This document shows positions 30,551 to 39,496 of a DNA stretch of 64,000 nt, in pieces (positions within the stretch are counted from its first letter, which is position 1; every line of letters starts with the position of its first letter). Origin of the DNA: Bradyrhizobium sp. CCGE-LA001 (GTDB taxonomy: Bacteria; Pseudomonadota; Alphaproteobacteria; Rhizobiales; Xanthobacteraceae); contig NZ_CP013949.1 of assembly GCF_000296215.2 (NCBI RefSeq), positions 6,441,501 to 6,505,500 of the forward strand, written 5' to 3'. The position numbers and the translations under genes were made by a program. The notes under the pieces are model-generated. The model had not been told where the DNA came from and did not search any database. It saw only the letters and a program-made list of their open reading frames with translations.

Positions 30551-31381
30551 TCAGCTGCCGTGGATGCCCCGCAGCCGCTCTGAGCGCCGACGCAGAAGTT
30601 CGACCGTGGCTAGCATGATAACTGAGATGAGGGTCAGCACAGTAGCGGCCGCCGTGATCGTCGGACTGATCTCCTCGCGGATGCCTGAGAACATAACCCT
30701 CGGCAAGGTACGCTGCTCGGCGCCGGCCACGAAAAGAGCGATCACCACCTCGTCGAAGGAGGTGAGAAACGCAAAGAGCGCACCAGAAATCATGCCCGGC
30801 ATGATCAGAGGCAAGATGACCTTGACGAACACGGTGGTTGGCGGCGCACCGAGCCCGGCGGCCGCGCGGGTCAGTGAGTGGTCAAAACCCGTTAGCGTCG
30901 CGGTTACGATAATGACGACGAAGGGCGTGGCCATCGTCGTATGCGCCAAGATCAGTCCGGTATAGCTGTTTAGCAGCCCGACATCCGCATAAAAGAAATA
31001 CACACCCACTGCGGTTATCACAGCCGGAACGATCATGGGCGAGATTAGCAAGCTCATTACGGTCGTGCGCCACGGGAAGTTCGGCCGGCTGAGACCGAGT
31101 GCGGCGAGCGTACCCAGCATGGTGGACAGCAGCGTGACCGACACAGCGACGAACATCGAATTGTGCAGTGCGCCCTGCCATCGGGTAGTCAGAAAGAACT
31201 CCTCATACCATCGCAGCGAGAGCCCCGGCATCGGATAGCTGAAGAACGGCACAGAGTTGAACGACAAAGGAAAGATCACGAGAATCGGCGCAATCAGAAA
31301 CAGCAGCACTGCCCCGCAGATCATTCGGTGGAGATAGTACCAGCCCTTCTCCAACGGCGAAGCATAGGCGGAAGAGGCCAT
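30551..31381 (-). CDS. potC: ABC importer permease, PotC type
   Basis: A 276-residue inner-membrane permease with about six helices. It has the conserved SLRWYEEFF segment after the first helix, and the EAA loop LTRAAAGLGAPPTTVFVKVILPLIMPG that docks on the ATPase. It ends in the PotC-like SFDEVVIALFV helix region. The start ATG at 31381 lies five bases after the PotB-like stop, which implies translational coupling. The frame itself stays open far upstream, but that part overlaps potB in another frame and has no family similarity. It is the last gene of the ADBC operon. The specific substrate (spermidine, putrescine or a related cation) is inferred from the family only. Confidence 0.92.
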   Translation of the reverse strand: MASSAYASPLEKGWYYLHRMICGAVLLFLIAPILVIFPLSFNSVPFFSYPMPGLSLRWYEEFFLTTRWQGALHNSMFVAVSVTLLSTMLGTLAALGLSRPNFPWRTTVMSLLISPMIVPAVITAVGVYFFYADVGLLNSYTGLILAHTTMATPFVVIIVTATLTGFDHSLTRAAAGLGAPPTTVFVKVILPLIMPGMISGALFAFLTSFDEVVIALFVAGAEQRTLPRVMFSGIREEISPTITAAATVLTLISVIMLATVELLRRRSERLRGIHGS

Positions 31382-31386
31382 CGTTC

Positions 31387-32637
31387 TTACCCCATCTTGA
31401 TCCGGTCGGCACCGACCAGCTTGTTGAAAACATAGTAGAGCAGCATGGTGGCAGTCAGCAGAATGGCGCCGAGGGCGGAGGCCATGCCCCAGTTGAGTTC
31501 CTCGTTTGTGTAGTGGGCGACGAAGTAACTGACCATCTGGTCCGCCGCGCCCCCGACAAGCGCGGGGGTGATGTAGTAGCCAAGGCACAGGATGAAAGTT
31601 AGCAGGCAGCCAGCCGCAATGCCAGGTAGGGTCTGAGGAAAATAGACTTTCCAGAAGGCGTAGAACGGCCCTGCGCCAAGCGAGCGAGCGGCGCGAAGGT
31701 AACTGGGCGAGATCGTCTTCATCACGCTGTAGATTGGCAGAAGCGTGAAGGGCAGCTGGATATGGGTCATGGCGACAACCGTTCCGATCCGATTGAATAT
31801 GAGCTCGGCAGGTTGAGACAAGATATGAAGCATTATCAACATCTCGTTTACGAGGCCATGCCGCTGCAAAAGCACGACCCAGGCGGTAGTGCGCACCAGC
31901 ACCGAGGTCCAAAACGGCAGTAGCACCATGATCATCAGGAGATTGCTGTACCTCTCCGGCAATGTCGCCAGAAGGTAGGCGACCGGGAAACTCAACACGA
32001 GGGTGACAGCGGTCACGCTAATGCTAATACCGAGCGTAAGCAGAAAGACGTTACGGAAGATCGAGTTCTCTGGCGGCGAGGCGACGATCTGGCTATCCGG
32101 ACCGTACTGCAAGTCGACGGAGCGCAAGAGATAGTAGGCCGTGTAAGCCGAGCTTCCACGCTTCAGAAGACTCCAGACATCGTGGCGGCCCCAGAGTGGG
32201 TCGATGTCGATCAGCGCCTCCTTGTAGGGACCGGTGGAAAGCGTGCTGGCCTTGCGGGCGCTCGAGGTAACCTGACTGCGGGCGCCGGGCAGTTCATAGT
32301 TTATCCGCTTGCCGATCTCGGCCGCAGTCTTCTGAGTCCAGGACTGTTTCAGCTCGGCCGCCAGCGCAGCATAGACACTCTCGTCGGGTAAGTCCTTGCC
32401 GTCCCAGGCCCTGACTTCCGTCATCGTACGCGGCATTAGTCTCAGAAGTGTATCATCGTGAACGGCATTGAATATCATTCGACCGATCGGAAGAACGAAG
32501 GTGGTTAAGATGAACAGCAGGAGCGGCAGGACGAGAATGAAAGCTCTCAGCTTGCGGCGGCGCTCGACCCGGTGAAGCTTGGTCCGCAGCGGTACACCGT
32601 CGTGGCTGCCGGTGATTTGGGCGGCTATCGTCGCCAT
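31387..32637 (-). CDS. potB: ABC importer permease, PotB type, with large periplasmic insert
   Basis: A 416-residue permease, about 120 residues longer than E. coli PotB. The extra length is a hydrophilic insert of some 140 residues between helix 1 and helix 2, on the periplasmic side. After it come the usual helices and the EAA loop LRAARSLGAGPFYAFWKVYFPQTLPG, and GYYITPALVGG near the end. The ATG at 32637 has AAAGAGGAG at good spacing. It is followed by the PotC-like gene after five bases and preceded by the binding-protein gene. Long inserts are known in a subset of rhizobial PotB homologues as I recall, and may touch the binding protein. Confidence 0.92.
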   Translation of the reverse strand: MATIAAQITGSHDGVPLRTKLHRVERRRKLRAFILVLPLLLFILTTFVLPIGRMIFNAVHDDTLLRLMPRTMTEVRAWDGKDLPDESVYAALAAELKQSWTQKTAAEIGKRINYELPGARSQVTSSARKASTLSTGPYKEALIDIDPLWGRHDVWSLLKRGSSAYTAYYLLRSVDLQYGPDSQIVASPPENSIFRNVFLLTLGISISVTAVTLVLSFPVAYLLATLPERYSNLLMIMVLLPFWTSVLVRTTAWVVLLQRHGLVNEMLIMLHILSQPAELIFNRIGTVVAMTHIQLPFTLLPIYSVMKTISPSYLRAARSLGAGPFYAFWKVYFPQTLPGIAAGCLLTFILCLGYYITPALVGGAADQMVSYFVAHYTNEELNWGMASALGAILLTATMLLYYVFNKLVGADRIKMG

Positions 32638-32711
32638 CGACTCCTCTTTCAGTTCGTTTGTTTGAGTGTAGGGAGAACGGGAGGTCCTCCCCACGTTTTC
32701 TTCCTTGCTTG

Positions 32712-33776
32712 TTACTTTGCGAGCCAGGCGGTGAAGCGCTGGCGCAGTTCGTCGCCCTTCTCACTCCAGAAGTTAGGGTCGACTAGCAAAGCGTTGGCCA
32801 TATGGTCGGGCGCAGTGGGCAGGTGCGGAAGGATGGCCTGATCGACATAAGTAATGGCATCCTTGTTGGCGGGCCCGTAGGAGATGTAGCGGGTCACGCC
32901 GGCTTGTCCCGACGGCGAGCCGGCGAAGGCGACGAACTTGTAAGCAGTATCTAGGCGCGAACCACCCTTGGGCATCACCCAGACATTCATCCCCAGTTCC
33001 TGGGAATCCCACACGATCTCAAAATGTTTGCCGGAATTCTTGTTCGCATCAAAAATCCGTCCGTTCCAGGCAGAGGTCATGACGACCTGACCGTCGGCGA
33101 GAAGCTGCGGTGCCTGGGCGCCGGACTGCCACCAGACGACATCCTTCTTGATCGTGTCGAGTTTCTTCAAGGCGCGGTCAACACCCTCTGGCGTGCTAAG
33201 CACGTTGTAGACATCCTTGATGGCCACGCCATCGGCGATCAGCGCCCATTCAAGATTGCCGAAGGGACTCTTAAGGAGACCCCGCTTGCCGGGGAATTTC
33301 TGCATATCAAACAGGTCGGTAAGAGTTCTCGGGCCATTCGGCAGCCTGTCCCTGTCGTAAGCCAGGACCGTAGCATAGAGGATGTCCGGCACTCCGCAAT
33401 CGAGCTTGTCCGCGCCTAGGAACTTGGCTCGGTCAAAGCCCAGCCTTTTCCAGTCAATCGTCTCGAGAATGCCCTCGGCGCACATTTGCGCGGCTGCCAC
33501 AGCATCGGCGGAGACGACGTCCCAGCTGACGCTATTGGACTCGACCATCGCGCGGATCTTCGAGGCCTCGCCGTTGTACTCCTCCTCGATTACCTTCACA
33601 CCGGCCGCCTTGGCGAAGGGCTCGAACAACGCCTTGCGCTGCGCGGTCTGACCTGCCCCGCCATAGCCGGTGATTGTGAGCTGATCGCCCGCAAAGGCGG
33701 GTTTGGCGGGCGCAAGCGCCCCAGCCGCTAGAACGGTAACGGCCAGGACGTCCGCGATCATCAATAACTTCCTCAT
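32712..33776 (-). CDS. potD: ABC importer periplasmic binding protein, PotD type
   Basis: A 354-residue spermidine/putrescine-type binding protein. A Sec signal peptide covers about 28 residues, ending APAKPAFA before GDQLTITGYGG. The mature protein shows ALFEPFAKAAGVKVIEEEYNG, TLTDLFDMQKFPGKRG and a GLLKSPFGNLEWAL segment. I choose the ATG at 33776, which has AGGAGA about eight bases upstream, over two GTG codons just before it. It lies between the ATPase and PotB-like genes, 90 and 74 bases away. A decayed second copy lies at 27.4-28.3 kb. Confidence 0.92.
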   Translation of the reverse strand: MRKLLMIADVLAVTVLAAGALAPAKPAFAGDQLTITGYGGAGQTAQRKALFEPFAKAAGVKVIEEEYNGEASKIRAMVESNSVSWDVVSADAVAAAQMCAEGILETIDWKRLGFDRAKFLGADKLDCGVPDILYATVLAYDRDRLPNGPRTLTDLFDMQKFPGKRGLLKSPFGNLEWALIADGVAIKDVYNVLSTPEGVDRALKKLDTIKKDVVWWQSGAQAPQLLADGQVVMTSAWNGRIFDANKNSGKHFEIVWDSQELGMNVWVMPKGGSRLDTAYKFVAFAGSPSGQAGVTRYISYGPANKDAITYVDQAILPHLPTAPDHMANALLVDPNFWSEKGDELRQRFTAWLAK

Positions 33777-33866
33777 CACCACTCTCTCCTGCTATGCCAT
33801 CCCCCAGGACGTGGACAGCGCTCCCGCCCCGGCCAAGCCTGCTCGCGGCCGAGCCTCGGTTCGTGG

Positions 33867-34961
33867 TCACGACGCGTCGAGCGCCCGACAATCTTCCGTT
33901 TTCCAGCCGATCGTAATCAGCGCACCGGGCTCGACGTGCGCCACACCTTCGGAGTTCGGTAGCTTGATGACGAAATCATCGTGGCCAGCAACCGAGGCCC
34001 GAATGCGCACGTGGTCCCCCAGGTAGATCAGCTCCTTAACCTGCGCACCTACGATGCTGGACAGCGACCCCGACAGGGGATTCAATTTCACTCGTTCGGG
34101 CCGCAACGACAATACCGTCGGTCGGCCAACCCCTTCGACATTAATCGGCAGCGCTTGCACGTTGCCCAGCCCCGGAATCTCCACTGTGCACGTGGCACCA
34201 TTCACCGCAGCGACCTTTCCATGCAATCGGTTGTTCTCGCCGATGAACTGGGCGACAAATGCATTCTGCGGCCGCTCGTACAATTCAGCGGGCGCGGCGA
34301 GCTGCTGAATGCTTCCGTCATTAAACACCGCAATGCGGTCCGACATGGTCAGCGCCTCGCTCTGGTCGTGCGTCACATAGATTACTGTGACGCCCAGATC
34401 CTCGTGAATCTGCTTGATCTCGATCTGCATCTGCTCGCGGAGTTGCTTGTCAAGTGCACCAAGCGGCTCGTCCATCAATACGAGCTTGGGATCGAAGACG
34501 AGAGCGCGGGCGAGCGCGACACGCTGCTGCTGCCCTCCGGAAAGCTGACCAGGCCGTCGCTTGGCAAAGGCACCAAGTCTAACCATCTCGAGCGCTCGCC
34601 GGGTCTTAGCCTCTATCTCAGACTTGCCGAGCTTGCGGACTTTGAGCGGGAAGGCGAGATTCTCCTCGACTGTCATATGCGGAAAAAGCGCGTAGTTCTG
34701 GAACACCATACCAATGTCGCGCTTGTGCGGCGGCATCTTTTCGATCGAGCGCCCCTCCAGAAGAATCCAGCCTTGGGTAGGCACCTCGAAGCCAGCGAGC
34801 ATCATGAGGGTTGTCGTCTTGCCGGAGCCAGATGGCCCGAGCATCGTCACGAACTCACCTTGGGCGATATCCAAGTTGAGATTCTTAACGACCAACGTCT
34901 CACCGTCGTATGTCTTTTGTACCTCGGAAAACTTCACAAATGCACTGTACGTGCCTGGCAT
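33867..34961 (-). CDS. potA: ABC importer ATP-binding protein, PotA type
   Basis: A 364-residue ATPase. Walker A GPSGSGKT is at 42-49, signature LSGGQ at 140-144, Walker B LVLMDEP at 160-166, the H-loop VTHD follows, and a C-terminal TOBE domain ends the protein. The frame is open for another 43 codons upstream, but the ATG at 34961 has AAGGAGAGG at good spacing and gives the usual N terminus (SAFVKFSEVQKTYDG). It is the first gene of a four-gene operon (A-D-B-C) and powers import of a polyamine-like substrate. The promoter should lie between 34962 and 35155. Confidence 0.93.
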   Translation of the reverse strand: MPGTYSAFVKFSEVQKTYDGETLVVKNLNLDIAQGEFVTMLGPSGSGKTTTLMMLAGFEVPTQGWILLEGRSIEKMPPHKRDIGMVFQNYALFPHMTVEENLAFPLKVRKLGKSEIEAKTRRALEMVRLGAFAKRRPGQLSGGQQQRVALARALVFDPKLVLMDEPLGALDKQLREQMQIEIKQIHEDLGVTVIYVTHDQSEALTMSDRIAVFNDGSIQQLAAPAELYERPQNAFVAQFIGENNRLHGKVAAVNGATCTVEIPGLGNVQALPINVEGVGRPTVLSLRPERVKLNPLSGSLSSIVGAQVKELIYLGDHVRIRASVAGHDDFVIKLPNSEGVAHVEPGALITIGWKTEDCRALDAS

Positions 34962-35155
34962 TGCCCTCTCCTTGATCCCGCGCTCTTCAGCTACCGCGGC
35001 GCCGCGGAGACTACCAGACCACGATGTTCTTTTGACCGATTGCAATTCAAAGCCCGGTCGAGCCCGCGGAAATACTTCAGCGCAAGGCATCTTTGCGGTC
35101 GACCAGTTGGCTCAATTGTCCTCCCACGTGCGGCATTTGCGACTTTGCAGTCGCC

Positions 35156-35790
35156 TTATGTTTTTGTTTCATCGCAATATATTAGCTCGGAACGCTGAGT
35201 TTCTTCGATTTTGTAACATCTCGCGCAGAAATTGTGCGCAAGTAGCCGCGGTAGGAACGTTTGGTAGGCGCACTTGCTTGCGCGTGCGACGCACGCGAGC
35301 CGAGCAGGAGTCCGGTGCGACGAGCGGTCAGTCTGGCACATTGCCACACGAATAAGGTCACCGGCCAAATCGTCCAACACCTCGTCGGCCTCACCGACGC
35401 GTCCGGCATCACGCCCTTGCCCGCGTCGCGCGGATCGCGGTTTAAAGATTGGTCTTCTGGCTGAAGCAGCTTTTGCACTACCGGGATTCCGGGTGCAGAG
35501 CGGGATCACGTGATCGCCCGGCTTCACCGACGTCACGCCCGGGCCGAACTCGCCGAGGATGCCCGCACCCTCATGGCCTAGAATCGATGGGAAGATTCCT
35601 TTCGCTGTCGAAGCCGTCGAGGGTGTGGGAGTCGGTGTGGCAGATACACGCGGTCTTGATCTCGACCAGTACTTCGCGGCTTTCGGCCCTTCAAGGTCGA
35701 CCTCGACGATCTCAAGCGGTTCTGTAGTTTCGAACCCTACGGCGGCACATGTATCTTCATTGCGGCATCCTGATTGCAATTTGAACAATG
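35156..35790 (-). pseudogene. frmA/adhC-like (class III alcohol dehydrogenase) pseudogene, N-terminal part
   Basis: Minus-strand frames show the start of a glutathione-dependent formaldehyde dehydrogenase. PLEIVEVDLEGPKA comes first, then GIFPSILGHEGAG with the zinc-ligand region, then VTSVKPGDHVIPL, and in another frame GKGVMPD. The frame changes around the CHTDAY catalytic zinc site and again near the structural zinc cysteines. Everything beyond about residue 130 is missing. It is a truncated, inactive remnant. Confidence 0.8.
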
Positions 35791-35917
35791 GTTAGAATTC
35801 ATCGCCGCCCAAGCTAGGAGCGTTCTACTTCTTGCGCCTGCAACTTAATCTACTGCTGGATAGCTCCAACCTGTTCCTGTCGGAGATGTTCTTCCGCCGC
35901 AGCATGCGAACGCGATA

Positions 35918-37153
35918 CTAACCCAGTAGAGATTTGAGACTGACGGCCGGATCCGCAAGCGCCTCCGCTTTGGGAGCGAGCCGCCGGGCGATCATCATCT
36001 CGGCGAAACGTATTTCCTTCGCGATCGCGCCGAGGCTGCCGAAGCCGGATGCGGCGACCAGGCGTCCTCCGGCGGCCAAGTGGAAGAACAGCTGCGCCCT
36101 TGCACCGAGAACTCTGGCTATTAGCACGTCTTCTTCATGGCAGAGTCCGGCGATTTGAAGGGTCTCATCGTATTGATCGGACCAGAACCACGGCACGTTA
36201 TCATAGGGGAGATTCGCGCCCAGAATATTCGCTGCGGCCGCAGCACCCTGTTGCCGCGCGTTGCGCCATGCCTCCAGCCTAACTCGCGCCCCATAGAGGC
36301 GATGCGGGAACGAACAACAGTCGCCGGCTGCGAAGATGTCTGGATCTGACGTCGCCAATGTCTCGTCTAGCATGATGCCGTTGTTGATAGCGAGCCCAGC
36401 CGCCTGCGCCAGCTCTACGTTCGGCAGGACACCAATTCCAACGAGGGCCAGATTGGCAACATGCGTGCGACCATCTGACAGCACGACGGTGGAGGAGTTT
36501 TCTTTAATATCGATGCGCTCTACCGTGGCGCCGGTCTCGATGCGCACGCCCGATCGCTCATGCTTGGCTCTGATGAGTTCGGCCATTGGCGCCGGCACTG
36601 CCCGCATCAGCAGCCGCGGGCCGGCCTCAATCACGGTCACCGAAGCGCCCCTCGACACCGCACTCGCTGCAACCTCAAGCCCGATGAAACCACCGCCAAT
36701 TACGACCACCTCGCATCGTCGACTAATGAACTTTCGGATCGCTAGCGCATCAGCGTACGTGCGCAGCGTCGCAAGTCCGCTCCCCGCAGCGGCTGGAATG
36801 TTCAATGTGCGGGGGCGAGCGCCGGTGGTCAGCAGCAGTCGTTCATAGAACAGCTGCGCCCCATCCGATAGTGTGACGCGGTGTGCCGCCCGGTCGATTG
36901 TCTCAACAGTTTTCCCTTCGAGATATCGGATTCCTAACTCGGAGAGGCGTTCGTGGGTGACGAGCAATTTCGGTCCAGGATCTGTCTCCTCGATCAGAGT
37001 CACCTTCGACAGCGGTGGACGTTCATATGGTAGCGCACTTTCGTTGCCTATTAAGAAAACGAGGCCCCGCCACCCGCCCTCGCGCAGGGCGATCGCGGCA
37101 GCCGTGCCGGCCTCCCCCGCCCCGACGATCACCATCGCATGTTCTTTGCTCAA
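35918..37153 (-). CDS. FAD-dependent ferredoxin reductase (oxygenase electron-transfer type)
   Basis: A 411-residue NAD(P)H:ferredoxin reductase of the rhodocoxin/BenC-dioxygenase reductase family. The FAD site is MVIVGAGEAG (residues 7-16), the NAD(P)H site is VVVIGGGFIGLEVAA near residue 150, and the second FAD block is ATSDPDIFAAGDCC. A C-terminal reductase domain follows. It would pass electrons from NAD(P)H to the Rieske ferredoxin encoded two genes upstream. The start is TTG at 37153, overlapping the stop of the TIM-barrel gene (TTGA); ATG at 37135 is an alternative. It is the last gene of a four-gene operon with a membrane hydroxylase. Confidence 0.9.
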   Translation of the reverse strand: MSKEHAMVIVGAGEAGTAAAIALREGGWRGLVFLIGNESALPYERPPLSKVTLIEETDPGPKLLVTHERLSELGIRYLEGKTVETIDRAAHRVTLSDGAQLFYERLLLTTGARPRTLNIPAAAGSGLATLRTYADALAIRKFISRRCEVVVIGGGFIGLEVAASAVSRGASVTVIEAGPRLLMRAVPAPMAELIRAKHERSGVRIETGATVERIDIKENSSTVVLSDGRTHVANLALVGIGVLPNVELAQAAGLAINNGIMLDETLATSDPDIFAAGDCCSFPHRLYGARVRLEAWRNARQQGAAAAANILGANLPYDNVPWFWSDQYDETLQIAGLCHEEDVLIARVLGARAQLFFHLAAGGRLVAASGFGSLGAIAKEIRFAEMMIARRLAPKAEALADPAVSLKSLLG

Positions 37154-38025
37154 GCGAGCCAGTCCTGTTTGAGAGAGGGTTGCGCCTCGACTGCCGCACG
37201 CTCGAATATGTCCCGCACCAGGGACTTGATCAACAGAGCCTCCTCCCAGCGATTGGTGGTGTCATTGCCCTCCCGATCAGTGATCGCATAGGGACGCGGG
37301 CCAAGTTCACAAGCAAAAGAAAGAAGCGCATCCGGACCTGCGCGCTTTCGCCAGCTTCTAAAGCCGTAGTCCCACCATCGCAGGAACAAATCGAGCCAAA
37401 CCTTGTGCTGTGGAAACGTAATCTCAACCTGTATCTGCTCGCGCGATGCGACGCGGCCATGGAATGCCCATGCCCTGTCGAGCACCTGTCGCACGAGCCC
37501 ATCGTCCTCGTCAGATATCGGGCACCAGAACTCCCTGCCCACCAGGACGTGCGAGAGGTCCGCTAGCATACGCATTGAAGGAACCTGCTCGATCAGATCG
37601 AGAGTGAACAGGAGGTCCGTCGTCATCCTGTTGCGATGCGTCTCGAAGTAGATCGGCATGCGAGCGTCCTCCGCAACCCTAATCCACCCTTCCAACAGCG
37701 GGATGCAATCCGCAACGCGACGTGGACGGACGTCGGGCTGGACGTTCAGATGTAGGGCGCCGAGTTGACGGGCCAGATCGATCGCGGCCTTTAGGTCATC
37801 GATCGTCTGCGGGAAGCACATACCCTCTACCAAGAGCCCTGTACCGACCAGGGCATGCGCGATTAGCTCGACACCTGCGGGATCGATGCACGACGTGCTG
37901 ATACCATCGAAGCCGGCGTTCTTTATCGTCGTCACGTTCTGCTCGACCGAGCGCTCGATCTCGTCAGGATGACGTCGTTCCATCGCCCATAGCGATTGCA
38001 ATACAATCAGGCGCTGCTTCGACAC
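37150..38025 (-). CDS. Sugar phosphate isomerase/epimerase-like TIM barrel protein
   Basis: A 291-residue xylose-isomerase-like (AP endonuclease family 2) TIM barrel. It has the family's MPIYFETHRNRMTTD and MRMLADLSHVLVGRE segments, with acidic and histidine residues able to bind a divalent metal (E in FETHR, D in ADLSH). The start is GTG at 38025 with AGGAG eight bases ahead. It lies 23 bases after the Rieske gene and overlaps the reductase start, so it belongs to the same operon. Enzymes of this fold isomerise or epimerise sugars and hydroxypyruvate, or cleave ring compounds. Its link to a hydroxylase is unexplained. Confidence 0.85.
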   Translation of the reverse strand: MSKQRLIVLQSLWAMERRHPDEIERSVEQNVTTIKNAGFDGISTSCIDPAGVELIAHALVGTGLLVEGMCFPQTIDDLKAAIDLARQLGALHLNVQPDVRPRRVADCIPLLEGWIRVAEDARMPIYFETHRNRMTTDLLFTLDLIEQVPSMRMLADLSHVLVGREFWCPISDEDDGLVRQVLDRAWAFHGRVASREQIQVEITFPQHKVWLDLFLRWWDYGFRSWRKRAGPDALLSFACELGPRPYAITDREGNDTTNRWEEALLIKSLVRDIFERAAVEAQPSLKQDWLA

Positions 38026-38048
38026 AATGCTGGCTCCTGTGCTGGCCC

Positions 38049-38369
38049 TCAGATTCGAATAAATACTGTGTTTTGCTCGACCTTCACTTCATAGCTGCGC
38101 AGGTCGATGCAGGCTGGCAACGCTCGTGCCTCGCCCGTGCGGTAATCGAACGTCCCAAAATGCTTGGGACATTCGATGATATGCCCATCGACGATGCCAT
38201 CCGCGAGATGGACTTTCTCATGGGAGCAGTGGCCGTCGACGGCGAAGTAGTCGCCCTCTGACGAACGAGCAATGACAAACGTGCGCCCTCCGTGATCGAA
38301 GCGGCGCAGCTCTTCTGGCTGCAATGCATCGGCGGCGCAAGCCGCTACCCACCCAGCTGCGTCAGTCAA
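38049..38369 (-). CDS. Rieske [2Fe-2S] ferredoxin
   Basis: A 106-residue soluble Rieske protein with C48-S-H50 and C67-P-K-H70, the two Cys-X-His / Cys-X2-His halves that bind the cluster. Length and layout match ferredoxins of multicomponent oxygenases (BphF/NirD-like). It has no signal peptide or membrane anchor. It lies in an operon between the membrane hydroxylase gene (143 bases upstream) and the TIM-barrel gene (23 bases downstream). It is the likely electron carrier from the FAD reductase to the hydroxylase. Confidence 0.93.
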   Translation of the reverse strand: MTDAAGWVAACAADALQPEELRRFDHGGRTFVIARSSEGDYFAVDGHCSHEKVHLADGIVDGHIIECPKHFGTFDYRTGEARALPACIDLRSYEVKVEQNTVFIRI

Positions 38370-38512
38370 TGTGGCTTCCTCTCATTGGCTCTCGGTGACG
38401 GAGCGTTCGATCTTATGCCCGTCCGTTAGCGCCGACCGAAGTCAGTTGGTAGCATGAACCCGGCACATGTCGCGCCAGATGCGCCTCTCCACCCGGTTCG
38501 TTCGTATCAGTG

Positions 38513-39496
38513 CTATCCGCCGCGCGTGTACTTTTTCGCCTTGATCCGCTCGTACATCGCTTGGTCGGCCTCGGGTGATCCGTCATGTGCCGTGCCGAAC
38601 CACTCGTCAAACGGGATAATCAGATCCGCACCGTAGTTCACCTCGAAGTACCTGTGGTGCAGGTAGTGGTAGTAATTATCGGTGTCGATCAATTTTTCAT
38701 CCGCCGTTACTACCCGATCGAAGCCCAGATGTCCGAGCACCGGCGAGAGTGCCGAACGCACGAGCTGAAACATTGCGAGCAGCGGGTTCGAGGGCAGGAG
38801 GAAATGCGTCAGCACACTGGAGAAGTAGATGATGTGCTCAAACGTGTGCATCGAAAGACCCGACCAGGGACCCGGGTTGACGTTGTGATGATGAACCTTG
38901 TGAACGATATGATAGAGAGCCCCCATGTGGATCAAGCGGTGGACCACATAGAAGTGCAGAGAATGCCACATCGGAACGATCAACATCAACAAGATGAAAT
39001 AGAATGGATGGTCGTGAAAGTGGACGTAAGGAATGTAACCGTTGGCGAACATCCACCAGGCGAACACTTCGTAAGCGGTCCACACTGGTACACCGCTGCA
39101 CATCGTCCATAATACATTCTCGACGGTCTGACTCCCGAACAGGAACGTTGGGTTGTTCGAATCTGGCCATTTGACATTGTACTTAAAATCAGTTTGTTGC
39201 CGTCGCTGGATATAGAGCACCACATGGAAGCCGCCGTAGACCAGGATCGTAAGAGCAGCGTTGCGCAAGAGTATAAGCGATACCCAGCCGATGCCGAACT
39301 CTCGCATCGTTTCGTGCGAAGGCGTCAGATAGATCCAAGTGACGAGCGAGATCAGGACGTAGGGCGAGTTATATTTCAAATAGCCAAACAGCCAGAGCAA
39401 AAATGCTTTTGGCCGGGCAGGCCAGATGAAGATCGGCGAGCGCTTCGGCCTCCTAGTGGGCCTCCAGTATCCCCGCTTATCTCGGGTCCCATACAT
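38513..39496 (-). CDS. Sterol desaturase / fatty acid hydroxylase family membrane protein
   Basis: A 327-residue integral membrane di-iron protein of the fatty acid hydroxylase superfamily. Histidine boxes are visible: H186-R-L-I-H190, H199-K-V-H202-H203 and H277-Y-L-H280-H281. Four or so membrane helices precede or surround them. Members hydroxylate or desaturate sterols, carotenoids, sphingolipids or alkyl chains using O2 and two electrons. I choose ATG at 39496 (MYGTRDKRGYW), as the upstream extension is not family-like; the ribosome site is weak. It is the first gene of the operon with the Rieske ferredoxin, TIM barrel and reductase, so the electron donors are co-encoded. The substrate is unknown. 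Confidence 0.9.
   Translation of the reverse strand: MYGTRDKRGYWRPTRRPKRSPIFIWPARPKAFLLWLFGYLKYNSPYVLISLVTWIYLTPSHETMREFGIGWVSLILLRNAALTILVYGGFHVVLYIQRRQQTDFKYNVKWPDSNNPTFLFGSQTVENVLWTMCSGVPVWTAYEVFAWWMFANGYIPYVHFHDHPFYFILLMLIVPMWHSLHFYVVHRLIHMGALYHIVHKVHHHNVNPGPWSGLSMHTFEHIIYFSSVLTHFLLPSNPLLAMFQLVRSALSPVLGHLGFDRVVTADEKLIDTDNYYHYLHHRYFEVNYGADLIIPFDEWFGTAHDGSPEADQAMYERIKAKKYTRGG

Noticed and set aside
31382..31912. Upstream extension of the PotC-like frame by 177 codons
   Set aside because: The extension overlaps the PotB-like gene in another frame and has no permease character; the coupled ATG at 31381 fits far better.
33981..35198. A 405-codon plus-strand open frame
   Set aside because: It lies antisense to the potA-type ATPase gene, whose motifs are complete; the plus-strand product has no family features. 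It is a shadow frame.
38145..38170. Near-perfect palindrome GTCCCAAAATGCTTGGGAC
   Set aside because: It falls within the Rieske coding sequence at the CPKHFG cluster motif, so it is explained by coding constraint.
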